Positions 43,591-51,831 of a stretch of 64,000 nt of DNA are shown piece by piece. A program made the position numbers and the translations under genes. The stretch's first letter is position 1; every line of letters begins with the position of its first letter. The notes beneath the pieces were generated by a model that was not told the DNA's origin, did not search any database, and was given only the letters and a program-made list of their open reading frames with translations. This DNA is from Erwinia typographi (lineage in GTDB: Bacteria; Pseudomonadota; Gammaproteobacteria; Enterobacterales; Enterobacteriaceae): contig NZ_JRUQ01000016.1 in the NCBI RefSeq assembly GCF_000773975.1, positions 1 through 64,000 on the forward strand, given 5' to 3'.

Positions 43591-43660
43591 CCATGGCGGT
43601 CAGTTACCTATGTTTACAGCTGAAAAAGTTTTTACGCCGTTAACTCTCAGGGAGATTGCC

Positions 43661-44341
43661 ATGAGTACCCCGTTCACTATCGTTATGCCTCTCTATCAGG
43701 GGATCACGCAGTTAGATTTTACCGGCCCCTATCAATTTTTTTCTCGTTTACCTGGCGCCAGGGTGATTGTGGCCTCGCTGGGCGGCGCGCCTGTTGACGT
43801 TGAAAGCTTCAGCTTTGCCAACCTGTCCTCGCTGGAGGCGATCGCTGGGTGCGATCTGCTGTGCCTGCCGGGGGGCACCTGCACCAACGCTATTGAAAAC
43901 GCGGATTTCCTTGCGGCTATTCGACGTCTGGGACTGTCGGCAAGCTATGTGACTTCGGTCTGTACGGGATCGCTGATTCTCGCGGCTGCCGGGCTTTTAC
44001 AGGGCAAGCGGGCGGCATGTCACTGGGCGTGGCGGGATGAGCTGGCGTTGTTTGGCGCTATTCCTGATGAAGGCCGCGTTGTTAAGGACGGGCACATTAT
44101 TACCGGCGGCGGCGTGACGGCAGGCATTGATTTTGCGCTGGTGGTGATTGCAGAAATCGCAGGGGAAGAGGTTGCGCAATCCATTCAGCTGGGACTGGAA
44201 TATGCGCCGGAACCGCCATTTAACGCTGGCAGACCCGAAATGGCTCCACAGGCGGTTCGGGAAAAGGTCACGGTAAAGCTGCAGCAAACGATTCAGGAAA
44301 AAATGCCGATTCTGCAGCAGGCAGCCCGCAAACTGCACTGA
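43661..44341 (+). CDS. inhA: DJ-1/PfpI family protein, isonitrile hydratase-like
   Basis: A class I glutamine amidotransferase-like protein (226 residues) most similar in pattern to the Pseudomonas isonitrile hydratase InhA, which hydrates isonitriles to N-formamides. The nucleophile Cys lies in YVTSVCTGSLILAAAGLLQGKRA, with HWAWRDELALFGAIP and ITGGGVTAGIDFAL following. The ATG at 43661 has AGGGAG upstream; the frame from 43583 overlaps the previous gene. A nitrilase cluster lies 3 kb further on, but no direct link is shown. Other DJ-1 functions are possible. Confidence 0.8.
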   Translation: MSTPFTIVMPLYQGITQLDFTGPYQFFSRLPGARVIVASLGGAPVDVESFSFANLSSLEAIAGCDLLCLPGGTCTNAIENADFLAAIRRLGLSASYVTSVCTGSLILAAAGLLQGKRAACHWAWRDELALFGAIPDEGRVVKDGHIITGGGVTAGIDFALVVIAEIAGEEVAQSIQLGLEYAPEPPFNAGRPEMAPQAVREKVTVKLQQTIQEKMPILQQAARKLH

Positions 44342-44352
44342 GAGCGGGCGTG

Positions 44353-44381
44353 AGGGCCGGAACGGTGAGTTCTTTCCGGCC
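44353..44381 (+). terminator. hairpin after the DJ-1 gene
   Basis: GGCCGGAA and TTCCGGCC pair around a loop rich in G and T, about 12 bp after the stop. The T-run is weak, so termination is probable rather than certain. Confidence 0.5.
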
Positions 44382-44815
44382 TGCTACTCGTTCATTCCTC
44401 AGGAATCCTTTCAATGCTTGCGTTAATCTTTATCGTATACCTGCGCCTTTTGTTCAAAATGGGATAGATAAGAGCTACCATTCGTTTTGCGTAAAATGAT
44501 TGAACCCTAAGAAGAGATCCCATCATGCATTATATTGTCCATTGCAAAATGCAACTCCCGCATTTCCCATAAACTCACAAGCGGCCATTTTCATAACTCT
44601 TTAATTTGAATTAATATAAATCGTGTTCTAAATTCACAGGATGCTAAATATCAAACCTGATGAGACAACTGACGGAAAGCGATAGTCCTGCCTGCGATGA
44701 AGGTATAGGGAACGACCGAGCGCAAGAAATCCCGGCCCGTAGATAAATTCATCGAATAATGTCATACTTCACCACTGTTATCCGCGTGACGGTTTAGAAC
44801 CGGGAATCGAAAGGT
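44382..44815. other. gene-free region
   Basis: About 430 bp with no convincing ORF on either strand. The composition is AT-rich and uneven. I see no tRNA, insertion-sequence ends or array. Confidence 0.5.
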
Positions 44816-45082
44816 GTGGAAAAGAATTCCGTCAACCAAACCCCCCCTCCATCCCATCGCCCACCTGTCACAGTAAGGCGGCGAGGTTTGGTTTTTCTGG
44901 CTGGGGTGGTTTTAATATTAATAACGGCCTGTGTAATAGCGCTGATTGAACACCGGGATTCGGTGAATAATGCACTGGATACCGGAAGGTGTCTGGTTGA
45001 TAAAAACTCTTCGGATGCCCTCAAAGATGTAAAATACGTAATACACCAGCTTTACCGCTGGATTTTTAAGGCCTGTGGTTAA
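44816..45082 (+). CDS. small hypothetical membrane protein
   Basis: An 88-residue frame opening with GTG. The N-terminus is Pro/Arg-rich, followed by one strong hydrophobic segment (about residues 25-44, LVFLAGVVLILITACVIALI) and a short polar tail with two cysteines. No known family. The ribosome site is weak. The membrane segment suggests a real gene, but it may be a remnant. Confidence 0.4.
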   Translation: MEKNSVNQTPPPSHRPPVTVRRRGLVFLAGVVLILITACVIALIEHRDSVNNALDTGRCLVDKNSSDALKDVKYVIHQLYRWIFKACG

Positions 45083-45666
45083 GGCCAGCCTGTGATGCTG
45101 CCAGAATCGCCAACGACGCTACTTTTCCTGGGCTGTCCGTTGGACAGCAAAATCATCACCGTCTGTGGTAATGATGCTTGTAGCGTAGCCTTTGCCTTTG
45201 CGGACCAGGCCCGCGATTTGGGCTGATTTTCTCATAGCCTGGCTCACGTTTCATGGTGTTGTGATATTAATGCGTGAGGAAGTGGAGAAAACCATGGTGA
45301 CCTAACAACAGATCTGCACCGTAGATCATTGTTGATAAATACACCAGTGAGAACAGTAAAATTACCACAATGAATGACAAGTCATTTTTCTTGTTTTTAA
45401 ATGAATTATTCAAAATACACACCAAAAGTTATTGCTTCATGGCACCAGTCAGCGCCGACATCATTTATAAGCAATATTTAACAGCAGTTAACACATATTA
45501 TATTCACAAAAAATGCGAGGCAGATAGATTACCGCATCGTTCTGTTATTAAACAGGGGCATGACCTCCGCTTAAAATATACGCCGGGTTGCCGGGAGGTA
45601 AGGCCGGGGTTTCGGTGCCTGTCGATTCTGAACCTTTGCTCTGAAGCTGACTTTTTTGAGGGGTAT
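45083..45666. other. region without a recognisable gene
   Basis: About 580 bp. One plus-strand frame of 102 codons (45370-45678) shows no family features, mixed composition and no clear ribosome site, so I do not call it a gene. The sequence looks like decayed accessory DNA. Confidence 0.45.
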
Positions 45667-46029
45667 TCAGCGAAGTGAATTCTTGCACTGCGAAATCATT
45701 GCAAGAATAGCTGTTTTTATCTCAGGAGAATCAGGGGCGTAGAAAAAGAATGCCGTGACCTCTTTGCGTTTAGACTCTGAAAGATCGATCCAGGCCACGT
45801 CTTCGTAGTTTGCATCCTTTAGTTTATATCTGGTCGTTCCTCCTGATATCATGTCACTGTAATTCATAGATAAATGCTGATTTACAGCGCCGTCCTGCAG
45901 ACAATTGGCAACGTCATTTTGATGACCATCAAAGTCAACCATCCTGCTCACGGGATGAAATCCTACACGTCCCATATCGATGCAGCCGCATAATGTGAGA
46001 ATAGATAAAGCAACATACACTTTCTTCAT
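45667..46029 (-). CDS. hypothetical lipoprotein
   Basis: A 120-residue protein with a type II signal peptide: MKKVYVALSILTLCGC has a lipobox (LCGC) with the modified Cys at 16. The remainder is polar, with NDVANCLQDG and a second Cys near the C-terminus that could pair. I do not recognise the family. It is monocistronic on the minus strand in AT-rich DNA. The signal peptide makes a real gene likely. Confidence 0.7.
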   Translation of the reverse strand: MKKVYVALSILTLCGCIDMGRVGFHPVSRMVDFDGHQNDVANCLQDGAVNQHLSMNYSDMISGGTTRYKLKDANYEDVAWIDLSESKRKEVTAFFFYAPDSPEIKTAILAMISQCKNSLR

Positions 46030-46170
46030 GTGATTAAACCTGGTCCGTAAATAAGTGACTTATTATTTAATACCCATTACGACATAAAAAGCCAGACTTA
46101 AAGCCTGTCTGGAATAGGATTGTGAAACAGTACGGTTTCATTGCATCAGGCTGGCCGTCAGGGTGATGAT

Positions 46171-46359
46171 TCAGGCATAGCCAGTCACCAGCCAATCCGT
46201 GGCGCCCAGCGAAAGATGTAAATTGCTGGAAATTTGCGGCAAAAGTCCGACGGGAAGATATCCCGTCGTTTTTGACACAAAAGCGTCCAGCGTTAAAATT
46301 AGCGGTGTTTGCTTACGTTTATCTCGTTTATCAATTCGAAACGAGATAAACGTAGACAA
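46171..46359 (-). pseudogene. remnant of an MFS sugar-efflux-type transporter
   Basis: About 38 codons translate as DAFVSKTTGYLPVGLLPQISSNLHLSLG-like sequence ending in WLVTGYA and a stop. This corresponds to the first transmembrane helix and the following loop of AraJ/NepI-type major facilitator proteins (A-F-x-x-x-T-T-x-Y-x-x-V-G-L-L-P). The rest of the roughly 400-residue protein is missing on both sides. It is a gene fragment. Confidence 0.65.
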
Positions 46360-46368
46360 TTTTAAGCT

Positions 46369-46707
46369 TTAGTTCTTCTTCACGAACTCTGATTTAAGCT
46401 TCATCGGGCCGAAACCATCAATTTTGCAGTCAATATTGTGGTCGCCTTCCACCAGACGAATGCTTTTGACCCTGGTGCCAATTTTTAGCGGCGTTGAGCT
46501 GCCTTTTACTTTCAAGTCCTTGATAACCGTAACGCTGTCGCCATCAGCCAGCAGATTACCGTTGGCATCCTTAACGATTAACGCGTCTTCAGCGGCGGTT
46601 TCAGCCCCTTCGGACCAGACGTGACCGCACTCCGGGCAGTTAAGGATCTCACCATCTAGCCAGCTATATTCAGACTGGCATTTAGGGCAGGGAGGAAGAG
46701 TTTGCAT
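46369..46707 (-). CDS. yjdM: zinc-ribbon protein YjdM (PhnA-like)
   Basis: A 112-residue protein with an N-terminal zinc ribbon ([10 protein letters not shown]...[10 protein letters not shown]) and the highly conserved C-terminal half [25 protein letters not shown] through [18 protein letters not shown]. This matches E. coli YjdM, formerly PhnA; a phosphonoacetate hydrolase role is not supported for this family. The ATG at 46707 gives the standard start; the longer frame from 46728 does not. Confidence 0.94.
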   Translation of the reverse strand: MQTLPPCPKCQSEYSWLDGEILNCPECGHVWSEGAETAAEDALIVKDANGNLLADGDSVTVIKDLKVKGSSTPLKIGTRVKSIRLVEGDHNIDCKIDGFGPMKLKSEFVKKN

Positions 46708-46727
46708 TGGAAGCCTCAATAAATCCA

Positions 46728-47062
46728 TAAGAAGTCAGAGGACATTTTAACCTGGCGGCCCGGGGAATCCTACAATAAAAATATGTATAAAGTTCATGTT
46801 GTTATCAAATGAAAGGCGTGTTTTTACTGCTTATCCCGTCATCTGGCGGAGAAAACGGCTAATTTTCGCTTAGTAACGAGACGGGTTGAGCGAGGCAATA
46901 AGGGAGATAAAAAGTCTTTCACCTCCGCTAAAACGAGGCTGCAATAAGATAAATTGTTGATGAGTAGCTCGCCGCGTTTGTGAAATGATAAATTACCCCT
47001 TTGACTCTGGGTTACTCAGTCGGGGACGCTTGGTCCCCGCGCGGAGACGGATAAACCTGTCA
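46728..47062. other. gene-free region between yjdM and the acyl-CoA synthetase gene
   Basis: About 335 bp with no ORF I can support. It contains the yjdM promoter side. A GGGGAC / GTCCCC hairpin near 47022-47038 may end the Nit1C transcript, though no T-run follows it. Confidence 0.5.
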
Positions 47063-48733
47063 TCAGGCGGTTAACATCCGTCGCAGAAATTTTCCCGAGA
47101 ATGTCTTGGGTAGCGAACGGCGGAAGTGAATTTTTCTCGGTAGGGCGAATCGGCCACAGCGGTTTATCAGGCGTTCCCGTATCTGCTGCTTAAGTGCGGC
47201 TTCCTGCTTTTTGTTTAGTCCATGGGTGACCACAAATAGCGCTACCATTTCGCCCAGCAGATGATGCGGGGTTCGGGCTGCCACAACCTCAATAATACCT
47301 TCAATCCCCGCCAGCGCGTTTTCCACTTCAGCCGTTGCCAGACGCTTGCCGCCGATGTTGATCACGTCATCTATTCGGCCCTGAATAACAATCCTGTTGC
47401 CCATCTGCACAGCGCAATCATAGGTGGCGTAGCTCCAGCGGCCGTCCCGGTGCAACCAGTAATGTTGGTCGTGCAGGGTATCATCCTGCCAGAGCGTCGA
47501 CATACCGCCCGGGCCGAGCGTTGTGTTCACCACCAGCATCCCCGCTTCTCCCGGCGCGCATAATGCACCGCTCGTCGGATCGACAATCTCCACCGAACGG
47601 CTGAAGACCGGCGTTAATCCACTGCCCGATCCGGCCAGTAGCGGCCAGCCGGACTCGGTCTGCCAGTAGTGATTCTCACACGCTACGCCCATCCCGGCGG
47701 TGACCCACGAGTGGGTCGCGCTGTCGAGCGGTTCGCCAGCGAGATAGAGAGAACGTAAGGTAGACAGGCGAGCGCGCGGCTTGCCCTGTTGCCGCGCCAT
47801 ACGAATCGCGCCAGCAATAGTCAGCATACGGGTTATCCCCAGCTCCTCAACCATCTGCCACCAGCCTTCACCGGGCGCATTCACCGGGCTGATTTCACAC
47901 ATCACCGTAGTGATCCCCGCCAGCAGCGGCGCATAGATACCGTAGCTGTGCCCGGTAACCCAACCGACATCTGCGGTGGTAAAGAACACCTCGTCATCCT
48001 GCAAATGAAACAGGTGCTGGAGGCTTGCCAGCAGTGCCACAGCATAGCCGCCGGTATCCCGCACTATCCCCTTCGGCGCACCAGTGGTGCCGGAGGTAAA
48101 CAGGAGATGCGAGGTCTGAGACGCATCAACCCACGCACAGGGTACGACTCGGCCGTTATGCTGTGCCAGTTCCCGCGTAAAATCTCCGCTGGCAATATCC
48201 ACGATGCGTAAGGTGGCGGTTGACGGCGGGATCGACGGCAAGCCATCCCGGCCACGGATCTCGCTGCTGTGAAATAACAATACGGGCTGACAGGCTGCCA
48301 TGCGTTGTTCCAGCGCTTCACTGGTGATGGCCGAATAGACCACCACATGCACCGCCCCCAGGCGGGCGCATGCCAGCATGGCGATGGCAGCCACTGGCGT
48401 CATTGGCAGAGCAATCACTACCCTGTCTCCCGGCCTGATACCCCAGTCAGCCATCAGGCTGCTCAGGGCATTAACCTGCTGCCAAAGTTCCAGATAGCTG
48501 AGTCGCCAGGTCTCGCCGAGATAATCGCGGTGGATAATGGCGCAATGTTCTCCCCTGGCGGCAAGATGACGATCCAGCGCGTTATAGCTCAGGTTAGTTT
48601 TTCCGCCGCTAAACCAGCGGCAGCGAGGACCGCCATCAATTTCTTCAACCAGCGAGGTAAAATCCTGCTGCCAGTCCAGACGCCGCGCTTCCTGCTGCCA
48701 GAAAGCCGCATTATCAACGGGGCTCATTGACAT
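47063..48733 (-). CDS. acetyl/propionyl-CoA synthetase-like AMP-forming ligase
   Basis: An AMP-binding enzyme of 556 residues related to acetyl- and propionyl-CoA synthetases. It has the ACAS N-terminal pattern WFSGGKTNLSYNALDRH, the P-loop LLFTSGTTGAPKGIV, and a C-terminal PKTFSGKFLRRML with the catalytic Lys. The ATG at 48733 follows GGAGG by six bases and overlaps the nitH 3' end by 20 bp, so it is translationally coupled to the Nit1C operon. Its acid substrate is unknown; a carboxylate from nitrilase action is a possibility. Confidence 0.85.
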   Translation of the reverse strand: MSMSPVDNAAFWQQEARRLDWQQDFTSLVEEIDGGPRCRWFSGGKTNLSYNALDRHLAARGEHCAIIHRDYLGETWRLSYLELWQQVNALSSLMADWGIRPGDRVVIALPMTPVAAIAMLACARLGAVHVVVYSAITSEALEQRMAACQPVLLFHSSEIRGRDGLPSIPPSTATLRIVDIASGDFTRELAQHNGRVVPCAWVDASQTSHLLFTSGTTGAPKGIVRDTGGYAVALLASLQHLFHLQDDEVFFTTADVGWVTGHSYGIYAPLLAGITTVMCEISPVNAPGEGWWQMVEELGITRMLTIAGAIRMARQQGKPRARLSTLRSLYLAGEPLDSATHSWVTAGMGVACENHYWQTESGWPLLAGSGSGLTPVFSRSVEIVDPTSGALCAPGEAGMLVVNTTLGPGGMSTLWQDDTLHDQHYWLHRDGRWSYATYDCAVQMGNRIVIQGRIDDVINIGGKRLATAEVENALAGIEGIIEVVAARTPHHLLGEMVALFVVTHGLNKKQEAALKQQIRERLINRCGRFALPRKIHFRRSLPKTFSGKFLRRMLTA

Positions 48734-49979
48734 AAGCGGCCTCCGGCTGAGACTTATGTTGGTGCTGCGCCGCAATCGCCTCCGCCAGCCAGGCGGCATC
48801 TTCACCCACGCCCTCAAAGCGGCCCGATCCCCAGGTCCACAGCCAGGGCAGCCCAAGGAAATAGAGGCCAGCCTGGACCGAGACGCCGCGGGTGTGCAGC
48901 GGATAGCCCTGATCGTTGAACGCAGGCGCTGCAATCCAGCTGAAATCGGTATGGAACCCAACGGCCCAGACAATCGCCGAGATGGCCGTCAGATCGATAT
49001 GAGTGGGATGACTGTCTGGTTGCCACACTGGCTGGTATCGCGCCTCCGGAGGCGCAGCGATCCCCTGCTCTGCTATCCAGACATCAATGCTGTCTTTTAT
49101 TTTCTGTGAGGTGGCATCAGCCTTATCAAGGTTGGTTTTCAGGTCATCAGCGGTGAGGAGCTTCCCGTCACGGTACTCAAGCAGACGACCATAGAGCTGC
49201 ATACCCTGCAAGGCAAAGGCGCGCAGGTCAATGTCGCGTCCGCCATCGCGACCGGTGACATAATGGTTGGTCTTCCGCCGCGCATCTTCGCCCAGCGGAT
49301 GATCCCCGACCGTCAGACGGTAATGCCCCATATCATCCAGCCAGTCCACCACGTCCCGGCCCCGGTAAAAACGCGCCACGCGCGGCGCGCTGCCAACGCA
49401 CAGATGGACACGACGACCGGCAAGATGCAGGTCTTCAGCGATCTGCGCGCCGGATTGCGCCGATCCCACCACCAGAACCTCGCCTTCAGGCAGCTGCTGC
49501 GCCGACTTATAGTTGGCTGAATGCACCTGCATGATATTGGCCGGCAGCTGCGCGGAGATGTCCGGAAAACGCGGACGATGGTAATTACCTACCGCGATCA
49601 CGACCTGATCTGCAGTGAATTCACCGACCGATGTCAGTAGCTGAAAGCCGCGGTCAGTTTTTACCACACGCAGTACGTTGACCCCTTCGCGTAACGGTGC
49701 GTCAAAGCTGCGGGCATAGCGCTCGACATAATCCACGATCTCATCACGCAGCATAAAACCGTGAGGATCGTCGCCGTCATAAGGAAAGCCGGGGAGCTTA
49801 CATTGCCAGTTTGGCGTGACCAGACAAAAGTTGTCCCAGCGCTGCTCACGCCAGGCCCAGGCCAGCTGATGGCGCTCAAGCACAATATGACGGATATTTT
49901 TTTGCGTCAGGCTCCAGCTCATGGCAAGACCGGCCTGCCCGCCGCCAATAATGACGACAGGAAAATGGGTGTTATTCAT
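48714..49979 (-). CDS. nitH: flavin-dependent oxidoreductase, MSMEG_0569 family (NitH)
   Basis: A 421-residue flavoprotein monooxygenase-like enzyme. FAD-binding GGGQAGLAMSWSL lies at the N-terminus and a second nucleotide fold is LVVGSAQSGAQIAEDL. The region DVVDWLDDMGHYRLTVGDHPLGEDARRKTNHYVTGR is split by a conserved polar loop typical of this Nit1C-linked family. It is the seventh gene in the nitBCDEFGH order. The oxidised substrate is not known; a nitrogen-containing compound is inferred from the cluster. Confidence 0.85.
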   Translation of the reverse strand: MNNTHFPVVIIGGGQAGLAMSWSLTQKNIRHIVLERHQLAWAWREQRWDNFCLVTPNWQCKLPGFPYDGDDPHGFMLRDEIVDYVERYARSFDAPLREGVNVLRVVKTDRGFQLLTSVGEFTADQVVIAVGNYHRPRFPDISAQLPANIMQVHSANYKSAQQLPEGEVLVVGSAQSGAQIAEDLHLAGRRVHLCVGSAPRVARFYRGRDVVDWLDDMGHYRLTVGDHPLGEDARRKTNHYVTGRDGGRDIDLRAFALQGMQLYGRLLEYRDGKLLTADDLKTNLDKADATSQKIKDSIDVWIAEQGIAAPPEARYQPVWQPDSHPTHIDLTAISAIVWAVGFHTDFSWIAAPAFNDQGYPLHTRGVSVQAGLYFLGLPWLWTWGSGRFEGVGEDAAWLAEAIAAQHQHKSQPEAAYVNEPR

Positions 49980-49996
49980 CGTAATCTCGCTTGTTA

Positions 49997-50287
49997 TCAG
50001 GCCGGAACGGGGGTGATTTTTTCCACAATGACCTGTTGCTCAGCCCTGAACTGCTGCGCTTTTTGCACTATCGCCGCAGACTGATCCTGTGCGCTGGAAC
50101 AGAAATAGCCGAATTTCGCCTTAACCCTTTCACTGGCTTCGTCCAGAGCGCAGGTGGCGAGGGTGACAAACTCTCCCAGCACATAGGGATGATTCACCTC
50201 AAGGTGCTTTCCGATGGCGGTGGAAGGGGAATAGCAGGTGTCTTTGCTGCCGTCCGGCCAGCACACGACAAAATGCATTGCAGGCAT
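49997..50287 (-). CDS. nitG: small MSMEG_0570 family nitrogen-starvation-response protein (NitG)
   Basis: A 96-residue protein starting MPAMHFVVCWPDGSKDTCYSPS and containing HPYVLGEFVTLATCALDEASERVKAKFGY. It belongs to a small family found almost only in Nit1C clusters. No catalytic motif is evident. The ATG at 50287 has AGAGGAA upstream; the open frame continues to 50416 inside nitF. It sits 17 bp before nitH. Confidence 0.82.
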   Translation of the reverse strand: MPAMHFVVCWPDGSKDTCYSPSTAIGKHLEVNHPYVLGEFVTLATCALDEASERVKAKFGYFCSSAQDQSAAIVQKAQQFRAEQQVIVEKITPVPA

Positions 50288-50298
50288 TGTATGTTCCT

Positions 50299-51261
50299 CT
50301 ATTGATTGTTCATGCCGGTAAGCGGCTGTTCTGCCAGGTCCCAGTAACAGGCGCGCTGCTGCTGGTACTGCATGATGAGTTTTCTCTCCGGGGTGAAGTG
50401 TCCCACCGCCGCACATCCGATACCGCAGTGGGCAAAACGCTGTTTAACCTCGTCGCAATGTTCTTCTTCCACCGCCAGCAAAAATCCAAAGCTGGGAAAG
50501 GCGCACAGCCAGTGTTCCAGTACAACTTCCGACGGGATCGGGATCTGCTGGAGTTTCAACTCGGCACCGAGGCCGCAACTCTCCAGCATCATTACCAGCG
50601 TACCGGCCAGTCCCGCCTGGCTGATGTCTTTTGCCGACTGAATCAACCCCTCTGCGGCCAGTGAAGGCAGCAATGACAACGCCTGACGCAGTGAGTCGGG
50701 GTTAGCCTGCGTGGCCGCGTCCCAGTTGTAACCCGGTGGATGCCAGCGGCCCTGTAGATTAATGGCCGCCATCAGCGTCTGACCCGGTTGTACGGTATTG
50801 CTGCGGAGCGGGTGCGTCGTTTCACCAAGTATTGCGACCGCCAGCTGAGGCCGATCGCTACGCAGATTGGTATGTCCACCGACCACAGGCACCTGATAAG
50901 CGCGGGATGCAGCCGCCATGCCCTGTAAGATCTGGGTCGCATGAGGTAGCGCGTCATCCCACAGCGCATTGACCACCGCCAGTGGACGTCCTCCCATCGC
51001 CGCAATGTCGCTCAGGTTGACCATCACGCCACACCAGCCCGCAAACCACGGATCTTCCGCCACAAAGCTATTAATAAAGCCTTCCATTGCCAGCAGCTTA
51101 TAGCCGTTGCCATCCGGGATCAGGGCGCAGTCATCGCCATTTGGACAGGAAGCAGGCCATGCATCCCGCAACTGCTTTGCCACCTGCTGAATATCGCGCT
51201 TGTGGGCGATGCCGCTAAAGGCGTGCAGTCGTTCAATCAACGCCGGTAGGCTATCGTTCAT
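50299..51261 (-). CDS. nitF: AIR synthase-like protein, sll0787 family (NitF)
   Basis: A 320-residue PurM-like (AIR synthase-related) ATP-binding protein: DDCALIPDGNGYKLLAMEGFI, VNLSDIAAMGGRPLAVVNALW and PVVGGHTNLRS match the thiamine-monophosphate kinase/AIR synthase pattern. PurM-like enzymes form C-N bonds using ATP. In mycobacteria this domain is fused to the GNAT domain; here they are separate genes overlapping by four bases. Confidence 0.85.
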   Translation of the reverse strand: MNDSLPALIERLHAFSGIAHKRDIQQVAKQLRDAWPASCPNGDDCALIPDGNGYKLLAMEGFINSFVAEDPWFAGWCGVMVNLSDIAAMGGRPLAVVNALWDDALPHATQILQGMAAASRAYQVPVVGGHTNLRSDRPQLAVAILGETTHPLRSNTVQPGQTLMAAINLQGRWHPPGYNWDAATQANPDSLRQALSLLPSLAAEGLIQSAKDISQAGLAGTLVMMLESCGLGAELKLQQIPIPSEVVLEHWLCAFPSFGFLLAVEEEHCDEVKQRFAHCGIGCAAVGHFTPERKLIMQYQQQRACYWDLAEQPLTGMNNQ

Positions 51262-51824
51262 ACCGCCGCTCCCGTCAGAAAGACCGGCATATCGGGAGTC
51301 CGCTTGCGTGCCGTGGCATTGATCACCATGCCGCTCAGCGGATCGTGGCAGGGTGGATAGAAGTTAAGATCGGCCTGCATACGCGCATGTCTGACGCCGT
51401 GCAGCGTCTGCCACTCAAGCGTCTGCCAGTGCATGCGGCGAAACAAGGGTTCATTCTGATGTTGCACCTGAGCATAAAACGCCCGACAGCCCAGCGCATG
51501 AGCACTGCACACCGCCAGACGGATTAATGTTGATCCCAACTGCCCCTGGCGACGATAGGCACTTTCCACAGCCAGTCGGGAACCCATCCAGACACCCGGC
51601 TCCAGCTGGTGGATGCGCACCGTGCCGACCACTTCATCGTGCCAGCCGCCAACGCTGCCGAGGGCCACCAGCAGTCGGGCATGGCGATCGATGTCGTCAA
51701 GATCGTCCCCCTCAAACAATCCCTGCTCCAGGCAGAAAACTCGCTGGCGCAGGGCGTAGGCCTGCTGGCGTTCCCAGGGGAGCGTGATCCATTTAATCGT
51801 GTAACCCGCGTACTCAGTCATCAT
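51258..51824 (-). CDS. nitE: GNAT N-acetyltransferase, MSMEG_0567 N-terminal family (NitE)
   Basis: A 188-residue GNAT-fold protein. Acetyl-CoA-binding features include VESAYRRQGQLGSTLIRLAV, after the start YTIKWITLPWERQQAYALRQRVFCLEQGLFEGDDLDDID. It precedes nitF with an ATGA-type overlap and follows nitD by seven bases. The acceptor substrate is unknown. Confidence 0.85.
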   Translation of the reverse strand: MMTEYAGYTIKWITLPWERQQAYALRQRVFCLEQGLFEGDDLDDIDRHARLLVALGSVGGWHDEVVGTVRIHQLEPGVWMGSRLAVESAYRRQGQLGSTLIRLAVCSAHALGCRAFYAQVQHQNEPLFRRMHWQTLEWQTLHGVRHARMQADLNFYPPCHDPLSGMVINATARKRTPDMPVFLTGAAV

Positions 51825-51831
51825 GCATTCC

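Noticed and set aside
45370-45678. 102-codon plus-strand ORF in the accessory region
   Set aside because: No recognisable domain, no good ribosome site, changing composition along the frame, and overlap with the lipoprotein 3' end.
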